A stretch of DNA of 64,000 bases, from assembly GCA_035934555.1 (NCBI GenBank), contig DASYXT010000111.1, positions 59,806 through 123,805 on the forward strand. The letters run 5' to 3'. A program made the position numbers and the translations under genes. The DNA comes from DASYXT01 sp035934555 (GTDB taxonomy: Bacteria > Verrucomicrobiota > Verrucomicrobiia > Limisphaerales > UBA8199). The notes below the pieces were generated by a model, which searched no databases, had not been told where the DNA came from, and saw nothing but the letters and a program-made list of their open reading frames with translations. The stretch's first letter is position 1; each line of letters opens with the position of its first letter. This document shows, one piece after another, positions 24,704 through 33,374 of this stretch.

Positions 24704-25561
24704 TTATTGCAGATTCGCAATCAGCTCCTGGTTCATTTTGACGTAACCGCTCTTTGGGCCTTCGGCTTTCACGGCGAGTTCGCTTGAACGTTTCGCCGCG
24801 GCGATCGCGCCGTCCTTGTCCCCGAGTTTCGCCAGGATTTTGGCTTTCAGGTGCAGGATGTAATAAGTCTCGTTCTTGGCGGCGGCCGCATCAATCCACT
24901 TGCGTGCCTGCTGCAAGTCCTGCCCGTGGTCGTAGTAAAACATCGCCGCCGGGTAATAGGGCTTGTTGTCGCCTGGCTCGGCCATCGCCGCTTCGATGCG
25001 CGGCGTCAGCGTGCTGACCACATCCATTTCCAGCCGCATCGGCACCAGAGTGTTTTCCCACGCCAGGTACAGCATCGCCGAGTCGTCCCGGATATCGGTG
25101 AAATCGATCGTAAACGATTCCAGATGCTCGGACAGGCTCGTCGGTTCGGCTTTAAACCGCACCAGGTCGTCCTTCGCGTCGTAGCCGAACGCGCCATTGA
25201 GGCTGGTATTTTTCGAAATGATGATCGTCCACTCCGATTCACCGGGAATGGTGTAGAGCGCGTATTTGCCCGCCGGGATTTCGTTCCCGTTCAACTTCAC
25301 CGGCGTGCTGAAGGAGATTTTGGTCGAGCCATTGGCGCCGGTCCGCCACACCTCGCCGTACGGCACCAACCCGCCGAAAATCTGGCGGCCCTTCACTCCC
25401 GGCCGGGAATAGGAAATCTCGATATCGGTCAGGCCGACATGTTGCTTGAGCGTGCAGCCCGGGCTGGGCGAGGGGAATTGCAGGCGCGGGGTCTGCGCTT
25501 CCAGCGACCCGGCCAGCAGGCAAAGCCCCAGGCTCGCGTACCAATGGAAGTTAGTTTTCAT
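24704..25561 (-). CDS. Secreted DUF2911 protein with a C-terminal helical extension
   Basis: This 285-residue protein has a signal peptide (MKTNFHWYASLGLCLLAGSLEAQ). The DUF2911 domain (about 30-180) shows the hallmark IEISYSRPGVKGRQIFGGLVPYGEVWRTGANGSTKI and PAGKYALYTIPGESEWTIIISKN. Residues 190-285 are helical, with a TPR-like repeat (ARKWIDAAAAKNETYYILHLKAKILAKLGDKDGAI). Function of the family is unknown. A second, shorter DUF2911 gene lies 53 bp upstream in the same orientation, so this is a tandem pair. Confidence 0.88.
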   Translation of the reverse strand: MKTNFHWYASLGLCLLAGSLEAQTPRLQFPSPSPGCTLKQHVGLTDIEISYSRPGVKGRQIFGGLVPYGEVWRTGANGSTKISFSTPVKLNGNEIPAGKYALYTIPGESEWTIIISKNTSLNGAFGYDAKDDLVRFKAEPTSLSEHLESFTIDFTDIRDDSAMLYLAWENTLVPMRLEMDVVSTLTPRIEAAMAEPGDNKPYYPAAMFYYDHGQDLQQARKWIDAAAAKNETYYILHLKAKILAKLGDKDGAIAAAKRSSELAVKAEGPKSGYVKMNQELIANLQ

Positions 25562-25614
25562 AACGATCGAGTTTAACTCTGCTTGTTCGGAGATAAAGCG
25601 CCTTGAGTCCCGGA

Positions 25615-26145
25615 TTATTTAACGACTTTGAACGGCACCGAGTACTGCGCGTCTTCCCACATCAACTTCAACACGCCTCCGCCACCCTGCTCCCGGCTGA
25701 TGGCCATCGTGAACTGGTGCACCGGCGTTTCCAGCGTCGTCTTCTTCAGGTCCACCCGGGCCAGGTCCTCACCCTGGTCGTATTGGGTCCCCCATTGGCC
25801 AATCGCTTTGTTGATGACAAGTTTGCCGCCGTTCTCCTCCGGCAGCGTGTAGAGCGTGTAAGCGCCGGCGGGGATTGTCGTCTCGCCGATCATCAACGGC
25901 TTCTGCGTCACCAGCAGCGTCGCCTCGTCGGCGCCCGTGCGCCAGACCTGCCCATACGGCACCAGGCCGCCCCAGATTTTGCGGTCTTTGGTGTAAGGCC
26001 GGCCATAAACCACCGTCACGCGGTCACCGTCAATTACCGCGCTGATGGTCTCATGCGGACTGACCCGCGCATGTTGGGCCTGGGCGGGCAACACAGCCAG
26101 GGCAGCCGCCCCGGCCACAACCAGATTCAGAATGAGCTTTTTCAT
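25615..26145 (-). CDS. Secreted DUF2911 protein, short form
   Basis: This 176-residue protein starts at the ATG at 26145 with a signal peptide (MKKLILNLVVAGAAALAVLPAQAQ). The whole mature part is one DUF2911 domain: VTVVYGRPYTKDRKIWGGLVPYGQVWRTGADEATLL, then PAGAYTLYTLPEENGGKLVINK. It is clearly paralogous to the next gene downstream but lacks its helical tail. A longer in-frame start would add a Gly/Arg-rich stretch encoded by an upstream palindrome and is rejected. The role is unknown. Confidence 0.88.
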   Translation of the reverse strand: MKKLILNLVVAGAAALAVLPAQAQHARVSPHETISAVIDGDRVTVVYGRPYTKDRKIWGGLVPYGQVWRTGADEATLLVTQKPLMIGETTIPAGAYTLYTLPEENGGKLVINKAIGQWGTQYDQGEDLARVDLKKTTLETPVHQFTMAISREQGGGGVLKLMWEDAQYSVPFKVVK

Positions 26146-26248
26146 AGGCAATATACGTTTGTTTAACACCTGTTGATCGAGCCGTTTATGGCAATCCGGC
26201 CCCCATAAGTCCAGCCGAAACGGGCCTCCGGAACGCCGCCGTTGCTTT

Positions 26249-26319
26249 GGGGACCGCGCCCCTTCTTTTTGGGGACCGCGCCCGCCCCGGGCGCCCCAAC
26301 CGGCGCCCTCGCCGGTTGG
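26249..26319. repeat. GC-rich repeat block: direct 13-mer pair and a 10-bp hairpin
   Basis: GGGGACCGCGCCC occurs at 26249-26261 and 26271-26283. It is followed by CCAACCGGCG-CCCT-CGCCGGTTGG (26296-26319), a perfect 10-bp hairpin. The block lies in the 587-bp gap 26146-26732, upstream of the short DUF2911 gene, and could be another REP-like element. No gene is seen in that gap. Confidence 0.7.
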
Positions 26320-26542
26320 CACTACGCACGGGAACGCACCCAACAGCCGGGCCGGTTCAAAAGTACGAACCCTTAATTTGCCGCATCACAATTAAAGGAT
26401 GGTCAGCATCTTTTAATTCGTCTGCAGGCCACTGAGCCACTCGAATAGAGCCAGCCAGCAGCAAAACTCGCCCCGCGCCACACGCCTTCCCTTACGCTTT
26501 CCTCACGCCTCCCCATGCTGCAACTCTCAAAACTTAATCTCA

Positions 26543-26563
26543 TTATGAATGATGGTTTCATAA
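26543..26563. promoter_or_regulatory. AT-rich inverted repeat upstream of hemA (possible operator)
   Basis: TTATGAA-N7-TTCATAA is a perfect 7-bp inverted repeat in the unusually AT-rich stretch 26530-26600, between the divergent DUF2911 gene and hemA. Position and symmetry suggest a regulator-binding site, but no regulator is identified. Confidence 0.3.
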
Positions 26564-26732
26564 ATGTAAACTAAACCAAATTAAGCTAAGCATAAACCAA
26601 TTTCGGGTTAGTAACACTGAACTGAGTGGGGCTTTATTATCAGCAATTGGCGCAGTGACTATCGAGCCGAGGCAAACCGGGGCGGGCTCGGTTCAACCAC
26701 AAACGCCTGAAATGCTCTGCTGATAACAAAAA

Positions 26733-27839
26733 ATGGCTATGAAACTCTTCGTTGCCGGGTTGAGCTACAAGACCGCGCCGGTCGCGGTGCGCGAGCGCGT
26801 CGCCGTGCCGGCCGCCCGCCTGCGCTGTTGCGCCTGCCGGCTCCGGATCGCCGGCAACCTCGCGGAGCTGGTCGTGCTCTCCACCTGCAACCGGGTCGAG
26901 CTGTATGGGGTAACCTCAGGGCGAACCGAGGATTTGGCGCGGTTATTCGAAGTTCTGGGCGGAACGGGAACGGATTGGTCGCGGTATCTTTATATCAAGG
27001 CCGGCGAGGAAGCGGCGCAGCACCTGTTCTCGGTGGCCAGTGGTTTGGACTCGATGGTGCTGGGCGAAACGGAGATTACCGGGCAAGTCAAGCAGGCTTA
27101 CCAGGCGGCGCAGGCAGCGCGCCTGACCGGCCGAGTCACCAACCGGCTTTTTCAAACGGCTTTGCAAACTGCCAAGGAAACCAGAACCCAAACCGGGATT
27201 GGCCGAGGCGCGACATCGGTGGGCAGCGTCGCGGTCGAACTGGCCCAGCGGATTTTCGACCAGGACCTTTCGGCGCGGACGCTGATGATTATCGGCGCGG
27301 GCAAGATGGGCGAGGCCTGTCTGCGGCACCTGGCAAAAAAAGGGCCGCGCTCGGTGCTGGTCGCCAACCGTTCTTATGAACGGGCGGAGGGTCTGGCAGG
27401 GGAGTTCGGCGGCCGAGCGGTGCGCTTCGAGAACCTGCTCGAAGCACTCAACCAGGCCGACATCGTGGTCAGCTCGACCGGCGCGCCCAATACCATTTTG
27501 AACCGCGACGCTCTTGCGCCGGTGATGGCCAATCGCCGGAATCGGCCCTTATTCCTCATCGACATCGCCGTGCCGCGGGACATCGACGCCGACGTCCAGG
27601 AATTGCCCAATGTCTATCTGTACAACGTGGACCATCTGGAGGCGATTGTGCGGCAGAACGTCGAGCACCGTGAGCAGGAATTGACGCGGTGCCAGGCCAT
27701 TATCAAAGAGCGTAGCGCCGCGTTGGTGCAGAAGCTGCAGGCGCCTGTGCGCGCGCCTGCGGTAACGGCGCCGCGGCCGTTGGAGTGGGAAGCTGGGTCG
27801 AGCGTGCGGACCCCGGCGGGGATGGCTTATGCCGGATAG
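26733..27839 (+). CDS. hemA: Glutamyl-tRNA reductase
   Basis: This enzyme reduces glutamyl-tRNA(Glu) to glutamate-1-semialdehyde, the first step of C5 tetrapyrrole synthesis. The start MAMKLFVAGLSYKTAPVAVRE is diagnostic. The catalytic Cys52 is in VVLSTCNRVELYGV, followed by GLDSMVLGETEITGQVKQAY. The NADPH-binding loop is TLMIIGAGKMGEACLRHL (about 186-203) and VSSTGAPN follows. At 368 residues it is shorter than most HemA (about 410-430): the C-terminal dimerisation region is reduced after KERSAALVQKLQ. No other heme gene is adjacent, although the next gene is a multiheme cytochrome. Confidence 0.95.
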   Translation: MAMKLFVAGLSYKTAPVAVRERVAVPAARLRCCACRLRIAGNLAELVVLSTCNRVELYGVTSGRTEDLARLFEVLGGTGTDWSRYLYIKAGEEAAQHLFSVASGLDSMVLGETEITGQVKQAYQAAQAARLTGRVTNRLFQTALQTAKETRTQTGIGRGATSVGSVAVELAQRIFDQDLSARTLMIIGAGKMGEACLRHLAKKGPRSVLVANRSYERAEGLAGEFGGRAVRFENLLEALNQADIVVSSTGAPNTILNRDALAPVMANRRNRPLFLIDIAVPRDIDADVQELPNVYLYNVDHLEAIVRQNVEHREQELTRCQAIIKERSAALVQKLQAPVRAPAVTAPRPLEWEAGSSVRTPAGMAYAG

Positions 27840-27994
27840 CTCCAGCCACGGCCGGTTGAGATTTGCCTGGGCGCGGCCGGCGCGCTCAGAAGGTGCTTTT
27901 GCAGCAGTGCCATCGAAGCGATGGCGCGTTGCAGCGGGGCGTTTCACCCGCGCAGTAGCCCATCAGTAAACCGAAACAGAAGAACCACGTGCCC

Positions 27995-30286
27995 ATGAAC
28001 ATCCACAGACCCATAAACAAGTCCCGAGCCTGCCTGGCGGCAGGCGTGCTGATAGCGCTGGCGGCGGCAGCTACAGCCCGGGCGGCCACACCGCTCAATG
28101 CCGAGATCTTCCCGCGCCCGCTCACGCCGGGTGACAAGACGGTTTACGGCTTGCCGAGCACCACCGAAGTATCCGGCGGCCTCAACACCGTGCCGATTGG
28201 CGAACCGGTTTACCTCGAAGTGCTGCTGAACCTCGCCATTCCGGCCGCAGACATTACCGGCGTCACCTGGGGCCTGACCTCCCCTGTCGGCTCGCTGGCC
28301 GTGCTGACCAACAGCCCGCTGGGCGCCAACGTCCCTGTCTATGAGCCGTCCGATCGGCTCATTTTGCAAGTGGCTTCGCGCCAGTTGCTGCGCCCTGACT
28401 TGGTGGGGCAATATACCGTCACCGCCACCGTTACAACGGCCAGTGAGGGCACAACTAATCTGACGCTGACCTTGACCGCCGGAACGTACATGGGCGTCGA
28501 CACTTGCGCCTTGTGCCATAGCGGCGGCGAAATCGCACCGGACAAGGTCCATCCATGGCAGACCACCGCTCACTCGATGATCTTCTCTAATGGCATCGAC
28601 GGGTACCTGGGCCATTACAGCCAATCCTGCCTCGCTTGCCATACCGTCGGTTATGACCCGCTGACGACCATTCCCAACGGCGGTTTTTCCAGCGTCATGA
28701 GCCAGATCGGCTGGACCTTCCCGACAGTGCTCTCGCCCACCAATTGGGCCGCGCTGCCGCAGTCGCTCCAAAACCTGGGCAATATCCAATGCGAAAACTG
28801 CCACGGCCCCGGCAGCCAGCACGCCTACGCGCTCGGCAACACCAACTATATCACCCGCACGGTGCTGTCTGGCGATTGCAACCAATGCCACGACGCGCCG
28901 ACGCACCATATCAAAGGCACCGAGTGGTATGTGTCCAAACACGCCGGTGTCGATTCGGCCGCGAAGATTCCCTCCGGCCCCAATCGCTCCGTCTGCGTGG
29001 GTTGTCACACCGCCAACGGGTTCATCGACCGGATCGCTAACCTCGGCAGCACCAACGGCTACGCCACCAATACGGTCTATTCCGCCATCGGTTGCCAAAC
29101 CTGCCATGAGCCTCACGGCCAGACCATGCCCACCAATAACCCGCACCTGCTGCGCGTCCTGGGCTCGGTCACCATGCCCGACGGCACGGTGGTCACCAAT
29201 GCCGGTTTTGGCGCCCTTTGTATGGAGTGCCATCATAATCGCAATGGTTCGGTCACCAACATGCTGGTCAAGTACCCGCTGGGCCAAGCCAACTGGGCCG
29301 GCGGTTCCAGCTTCGGTCCCCATGACGGCCCGCAAGGCGACATGATTGAAGGCGTCAACGCCGTTACCTATGGCCAGAATATCCCCAGTTCCGCCCACCG
29401 CTTTGCCCTCTCCGATACCTGCGTGGACTGCCACATGCAGACCGTCAACGTCGGCGACCCGGCCTTCCTCCATGCCGGCGGCCATACCTTCGAAATGAGC
29501 TACCCGGTCGTGAACAATGGCGTCACCAACATGGTCGCCAAGACCGACGTGTGCGCCCAGTGCCATGGCCCGATGACCTCCTTCGACTTCCCCATCGCTG
29601 ATTACGACGGCGACGGCGTCATTCAGGGCGTCCAGACCGAAATCCAAAACCTGCTCAACAAGCTCTCGACCATGTTGCCCAACTCGGCAGGTGTGATCGA
29701 CGGCCTGGTCAAAACCAGTCTCTCAGTAAAAACGAATTGGACGCAGGCACAACTCAAAGCTGCTTACAACTGGCAATTCGTCGCCAACGACGGCAGCCTG
29801 GGCGTGCACAACGCGCCGTTTGCCGCTGGCATCCTCAAGGCCTCGATTGCCGACCTCAGCGGCACCTCGGTCGCCGGCGGCCTGCCCGATTGGTGGGTGG
29901 TCCAATACTTCGGCTCGACCACCAACCTGCTGGGCTTGCCCAACGCCACTCCGGCCGGAGACGGCGTGCCCAACTGGGTCAAGTATGCGCTGGGCCTCAA
30001 CCCGCTCATCCCGGGCGTGACCAACGCCGTCGGCGGCGTGGTCTGGGCGGATGGCAGCACACTCAACGGCAACAACCCGACCAACACCATCGAGATCTAC
30101 ACGGCCGCCGAGGTGGCGTTCGATACGCAAAGCAATGCGACTTACTGGGTCCAGGGCATCTCCTCCTGGTCGCAAGGCTGGCAAGCCATCAGCGGGCCCA
30201 TCACCGGCACCGGCGAGGCTTACAGTTACCTGACCCCGACGCGCCAGAACGTCAAACAGTTCTTCCGCGTCGTGCACACTCCGTAG
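27995..30286 (+). CDS. Secreted nine-heme c-type cytochrome
   Basis: This 763-residue exported protein has a signal peptide (INKSRACLAAGVLIALAAAATARA). An N-terminal beta domain (about 35-165) precedes nine CxxCH heme sites: CALCH, CLACH, CENCH, CNQCH, CVGCH, CQTCH, CMECH, CVDCH and CAQCH. Isolated His residues (HSGGE, HHIKGTEW, HEPHG) could be axial ligands. A short DYDGDGVIQG Ca-binding-like loop follows, then a tail DGVPNWVKYALGLNPLIPG and a final beta domain ending FFRVVHTP. This resembles decaheme-type electron-transfer proteins outside the inner membrane. A GTG two codons upstream is an alternative start. The long minus-strand frame in this region is a shadow of this gene. Confidence 0.9.
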   Translation: MNIHRPINKSRACLAAGVLIALAAAATARAATPLNAEIFPRPLTPGDKTVYGLPSTTEVSGGLNTVPIGEPVYLEVLLNLAIPAADITGVTWGLTSPVGSLAVLTNSPLGANVPVYEPSDRLILQVASRQLLRPDLVGQYTVTATVTTASEGTTNLTLTLTAGTYMGVDTCALCHSGGEIAPDKVHPWQTTAHSMIFSNGIDGYLGHYSQSCLACHTVGYDPLTTIPNGGFSSVMSQIGWTFPTVLSPTNWAALPQSLQNLGNIQCENCHGPGSQHAYALGNTNYITRTVLSGDCNQCHDAPTHHIKGTEWYVSKHAGVDSAAKIPSGPNRSVCVGCHTANGFIDRIANLGSTNGYATNTVYSAIGCQTCHEPHGQTMPTNNPHLLRVLGSVTMPDGTVVTNAGFGALCMECHHNRNGSVTNMLVKYPLGQANWAGGSSFGPHDGPQGDMIEGVNAVTYGQNIPSSAHRFALSDTCVDCHMQTVNVGDPAFLHAGGHTFEMSYPVVNNGVTNMVAKTDVCAQCHGPMTSFDFPIADYDGDGVIQGVQTEIQNLLNKLSTMLPNSAGVIDGLVKTSLSVKTNWTQAQLKAAYNWQFVANDGSLGVHNAPFAAGILKASIADLSGTSVAGGLPDWWVVQYFGSTTNLLGLPNATPAGDGVPNWVKYALGLNPLIPGVTNAVGGVVWADGSTLNGNNPTNTIEIYTAAEVAFDTQSNATYWVQGISSWSQGWQAISGPITGTGEAYSYLTPTRQNVKQFFRVVHTP

Positions 30287-30322
30287 TCCAGGCGCATAGA
30301 AGGCCGCTAATCCTAATCACGC

Positions 30323-30354
30323 AAGCCCCCTCCGCAGCAGTGCGGAGGGGGCTT
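30323..30354 (+). terminator. Strong intrinsic terminator-like hairpin after the cytochrome gene
   Basis: AAGCCCCCTCCGCA-GCAG-TGCGGAGGGGGCTT is a perfect 14-bp stem with a 4-nt loop, 36 bp after the cytochrome stop and ending in a short T run. The T tract is brief, but the stem is very stable. The rest of 30287-30655 shows no gene. Confidence 0.85.
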
Positions 30355-30655
30355 TGTAACTGTAACATTGGGGATGATGGCGTAGGGGCCCGAAGAGGAG
30401 ACGGGAAACGGCAAGCGTGTCGCGAGCGCGGGGTCAGACCGTAGAAATGCCCCTGGATTCCCACACCTCTGCAACACCAACTCTTATGCTGATTGAACAA
30501 ATTCCATAAGCCGGGCAATCTCGCACCATGGCGCGGCCGATGCGCGTCGAATATCCGGGAGCGATCTAGCCGCTTTGGACCAGGGGTGAGGCATCCCAGG
30601 CGCTTGCGGTTTGTTCCTTGTCAACTGGCCCATTTCTGCCTACCCAGTGCGCGTG

Positions 30656-31579
30656 ATGGACAGGACGCCTGCAATCCGGTGCCGCGCGCTGGTTAAAGAT
30701 TATGGCAGCCTGCGTGCTGTTGACGGGCTGGACCTGGAGGTGATGGGAGGCGAATGCTTCGGCCTGCTGGGGCCGAACGGGGCAGGCAAGACCACGACGG
30801 TGGAGATACTGGAGGGGTTGCTCGAGGCCACCGCCGGAACGGTCGAGGTGCTCGGATGCACCTGGCGGAGGGACGCGCGGCGCTTGCGCGAGCGGATCGG
30901 CATTTCCCTGCAAGAAACCAACCTCGCCGACAAGCTCACGGTGGAGGAGACCTTGGTCCTGTTCCGCTCGTTTTACGCGGCCGGGCCCGAGATTGAGAGC
31001 CTGCTGGAGTTGGTCTCGCTGACGGACAAACGCGCCACGTGGTACACCAAATTATCGGGTGGCCAGAAGCAGCGCCTCGCCGTGGCCTGCGCGCTGGTCG
31101 GCGCGCCGGAGTTGCTGTTCCTGGATGAGCCCACGACCGGGTTGGACCCGCAGTCGCGCCGACAACTCTGGGCTTTAATCGAACGGTTCAAAGCGGAAGG
31201 ACGAACGGTGTTGCTGACCACGCATTACATGGATGAAGCAGAGCGGTTGTGTGACCGTGTGGCGATCGTTGACAAGGGAAAAGTCATCGCGCTGGGGACC
31301 CCGCGCGAGCTTATTCAGTCGTTGGGCGGGACGGAGGTGATCGAGTTCACCTGCGACGGCGCGGTTGAAGAGGCCTGGGCAAAGGCCTTGCCCGGGGTGC
31401 ATGCAGTGAAAAGCCGCAACGACGGGCTGGCGCTGACGGTCGAGCAGTTGCACAAAACGCTGCCGCTGGTGCTGGCCCACCTGCAACGGGCCGGGCGGGC
31501 GTTGACCGGGCTGTCAACGCACCACGCGACTCTGGAAGATGTGTTCGTGAACCTGACGGGGAGGCACCTGCGGGATTGA
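30656..31579 (+). CDS. ABC transporter ATP-binding protein (ABC-2 exporter type)
   Basis: This 307-residue ATPase has Walker A GLLGPNGAGKTTTVEIL, Q-loop SLQETNL, signature KLSGGQKQRLAVACAL, Walker B LLFLDEPTTGLDPQ and the H-loop LLTTHYMDEAERLCDRVAI. The C-terminal extension (about 225-307) is typical of DrrA/CcmA-like exporters. The ATG at 30656 begins right before the ABC core. The permease gene follows 60 bp later. The substrate is unknown; the subfamily is used for drug, lipid or polysaccharide export. Confidence 0.92.
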   Translation: MDRTPAIRCRALVKDYGSLRAVDGLDLEVMGGECFGLLGPNGAGKTTTVEILEGLLEATAGTVEVLGCTWRRDARRLRERIGISLQETNLADKLTVEETLVLFRSFYAAGPEIESLLELVSLTDKRATWYTKLSGGQKQRLAVACALVGAPELLFLDEPTTGLDPQSRRQLWALIERFKAEGRTVLLTTHYMDEAERLCDRVAIVDKGKVIALGTPRELIQSLGGTEVIEFTCDGAVEEAWAKALPGVHAVKSRNDGLALTVEQLHKTLPLVLAHLQRAGRALTGLSTHHATLEDVFVNLTGRHLRD

Positions 31580-31639
31580 TTACATTGAGCATTTGATATT
31601 TTCCATTGCTTAAATGCACAATGCCGTCTGGTCCATAAG

Positions 31640-32692
31640 ATGGAACTAAACCGCACCACCGAGCACCGGCATCCGCTGGGGCAATTGTCTCTGATGCGCT
31701 TCCGCATTTTTGTGCGCGAACCGGCGGTCCTGTTTTGGACGTACGGTTTCCCCTTGCTGCTGGCGCTGGTGCTGGGAAGCGCGTTCCGCAATCGGCCGCC
31801 CGAACCGGTCGAGGTGGCGGTGATAGCCACCACCGGGGCGGAGGACTGTCGCGATGCGCTGGCCCGAACACCGTCGGTGCGCGTTCGCTGGTTGAATGCC
31901 CAGGACGCTCGGGCAGCGTTGCGCGCGGGCAAAGTTTCGCTGGTGGTCGAGCCGGACCGGCCCCGAACCTATCAATTTGATCCGACTCGGCCGGAAAGCC
32001 GCCTGGCGCGAGCCGTGGTGGATGATGCGCTGCAGCGAGCTGACGGGCGAGTCGATCCGGCGCCGGTGAAGGACCGGTTGGTGACCGAGCCCGGGTCGCG
32101 CTACATCGATTTCCTGATTCCCGGCTTACTGGGGTTCAATCTCATGCAAGGGGGGCTCTGGGGCGTAGGCTTCATGATCGTGGACATGCGCGTACGCAAG
32201 CTGATCAAGCGCCTGACGGCCACCCCCATGTCGCGCGCGGATTTTCTGCTGTCCTTCGTGTTGGTGCGGGCCCTGTTCCTGATTGTCGAGTTGCCGATAT
32301 TGATTGGGTTCGCGCACTGGGTGTTTGGCGTGCCGATTCGCGGCTCGCTACTGCTGCTGCTCGCCCTGGGGATTTTGGGCTCTCTCGTATTCGCTGGCAT
32401 CGGGCTGCTGCTGGGCGCGCGGCCCAAAACGACGCAGACCGCCGCCGGCCTGGTAAACCTGGTCAGCCTGCCCATGATTGTATGTTCGGGCGTTTTCTTT
32501 TCCGCCGCGCGCTTTCCCGACGTGTTTCAACCGGTGCTCCATGCCTTGCCGCTGACCGCGCTGATCGAAAGCATGCGGACGGTGATGCTCGACGGTGCAG
32601 GCCTGGTCGCCGTTGCAGGGCAGGTCCTGGTCATGCTCTTGTGGGGCGGGTTCTGTTTCGTTGTCGCCCTCAGGCTGTTCCGGTGGCAGTAG
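31640..32692 (+). CDS. ABC-2 type permease
   Basis: This 350-residue membrane protein pairs with the preceding ATPase. It has one helix near the N-terminus (VLFWTYGFPLLLALVLGSAF) and a soluble extracytoplasmic region of about 100 residues (EPVEVAVIATTGAEDC...). Five C-terminal helices follow, with the ABC-2 signature-like FLIPGLLGFNLMQGGLWGVGFMIVDMRVRKLIKRLTATPMSR and a last helix VAVAGQVLVMLLWGGFCFVVALRLF. This 'helix, loop, five helices' plan is standard for DrrB/YadH-like exporters. Confidence 0.9.
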   Translation: MELNRTTEHRHPLGQLSLMRFRIFVREPAVLFWTYGFPLLLALVLGSAFRNRPPEPVEVAVIATTGAEDCRDALARTPSVRVRWLNAQDARAALRAGKVSLVVEPDRPRTYQFDPTRPESRLARAVVDDALQRADGRVDPAPVKDRLVTEPGSRYIDFLIPGLLGFNLMQGGLWGVGFMIVDMRVRKLIKRLTATPMSRADFLLSFVLVRALFLIVELPILIGFAHWVFGVPIRGSLLLLLALGILGSLVFAGIGLLLGARPKTTQTAAGLVNLVSLPMIVCSGVFFSAARFPDVFQPVLHALPLTALIESMRTVMLDGAGLVAVAGQVLVMLLWGGFCFVVALRLFRWQ

Positions 32693-32702
32693 GAAATGCT
32701 TC

Positions 32703-33371
32703 CTAAAAACTGAAAGTGTTCTTCTTTGTTTTCTGCACCCGCCCGTCGAAATAGCAGGCGTTCTTGCCCGACCAAATCCCTGCCGCCGGATGGAAGGCCG
32801 CCGCGTCACCCATCAGCGGCGTATTCAATCGGCCGTCGAAGAGTTCATCGACCACCGTTTTGGTCAGGTCGGACCAATCTTCGGGATCGTCATAGGAGGC
32901 CCCATTGAGCCAGCCATTCCACTCGTAGCTGGTATGTTCGTTGGGGAAAATGGAAGTATCGGCTGGGCAGCGGAAGACGTCGCGCGACTTCACATAAGGG
33001 AGAAGAGCATTGGTAATCGAGGGGAGCGGCGGCTGGTTGGTGCCCTGGCTGGGCAAAGGCCAGGCGCAGACGGGGAGGTGGTTATCGTTGTCATCAACAT
33101 AGAGGTTAAGCGCGACGCTGAGTTGATGCAGGTTATTAGCGCAGGCGGCAGATTGGCCACGGCGCCTGGCGTTCGCGAGGGAGGGCAGTATCAAGCTGGC
33201 CAGCAACGCTATAATACCCATCACCACCAGCAGCTCAATGAGACTAAAGCCACCCCGGGGGAATGCGGGCGCCTTCGTCAGCGCGCCGGTAGGAACCCCA
33301 TTGTTCTGGACCATCGACAAGGATTGTCGGACGTCCCCGAGGAAATCCCTCCCGTTGGTGGGTCGATTCAT
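32703..33371 (-). CDS. Type II secretion-type pseudopilin (DUF1559-like)
   Basis: This 222-residue protein has a prepilin cleavage site and hydrophobic helix, PRGGFSLIELLVVMGIIALLASLILPSLANARRRGQ, preceded by a long 42-residue leader. The body carries NNLHQLSVALNLYVDDNDNHLPVC, and the C-terminus reads GKNACYFDGRVQ, as in many Verrucomicrobiota/Planctomycetota 'H-X9-DG' proteins. Such pseudopilins occur in large numbers per genome and are thought to act in secretion or surface structures. It is encoded 3 nt downstream of the small membrane protein gene, so the two form one operon. Confidence 0.88.
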   Translation of the reverse strand: MNRPTNGRDFLGDVRQSLSMVQNNGVPTGALTKAPAFPRGGFSLIELLVVMGIIALLASLILPSLANARRRGQSAACANNLHQLSVALNLYVDDNDNHLPVCAWPLPSQGTNQPPLPSITNALLPYVKSRDVFRCPADTSIFPNEHTSYEWNGWLNGASYDDPEDWSDLTKTVVDELFDGRLNTPLMGDAAAFHPAAGIWSGKNACYFDGRVQKTKKNTFSF

Positions 33372-33374
33372 GGA

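Noticed and set aside
27944..29647. 567-codon open frame on the minus strand over the multiheme cytochrome
   Set aside because: The plus strand encodes a signal peptide and nine CxxCH motifs here; the antisense product is His/Gly/Ala-rich with no domain, a GC-driven shadow.
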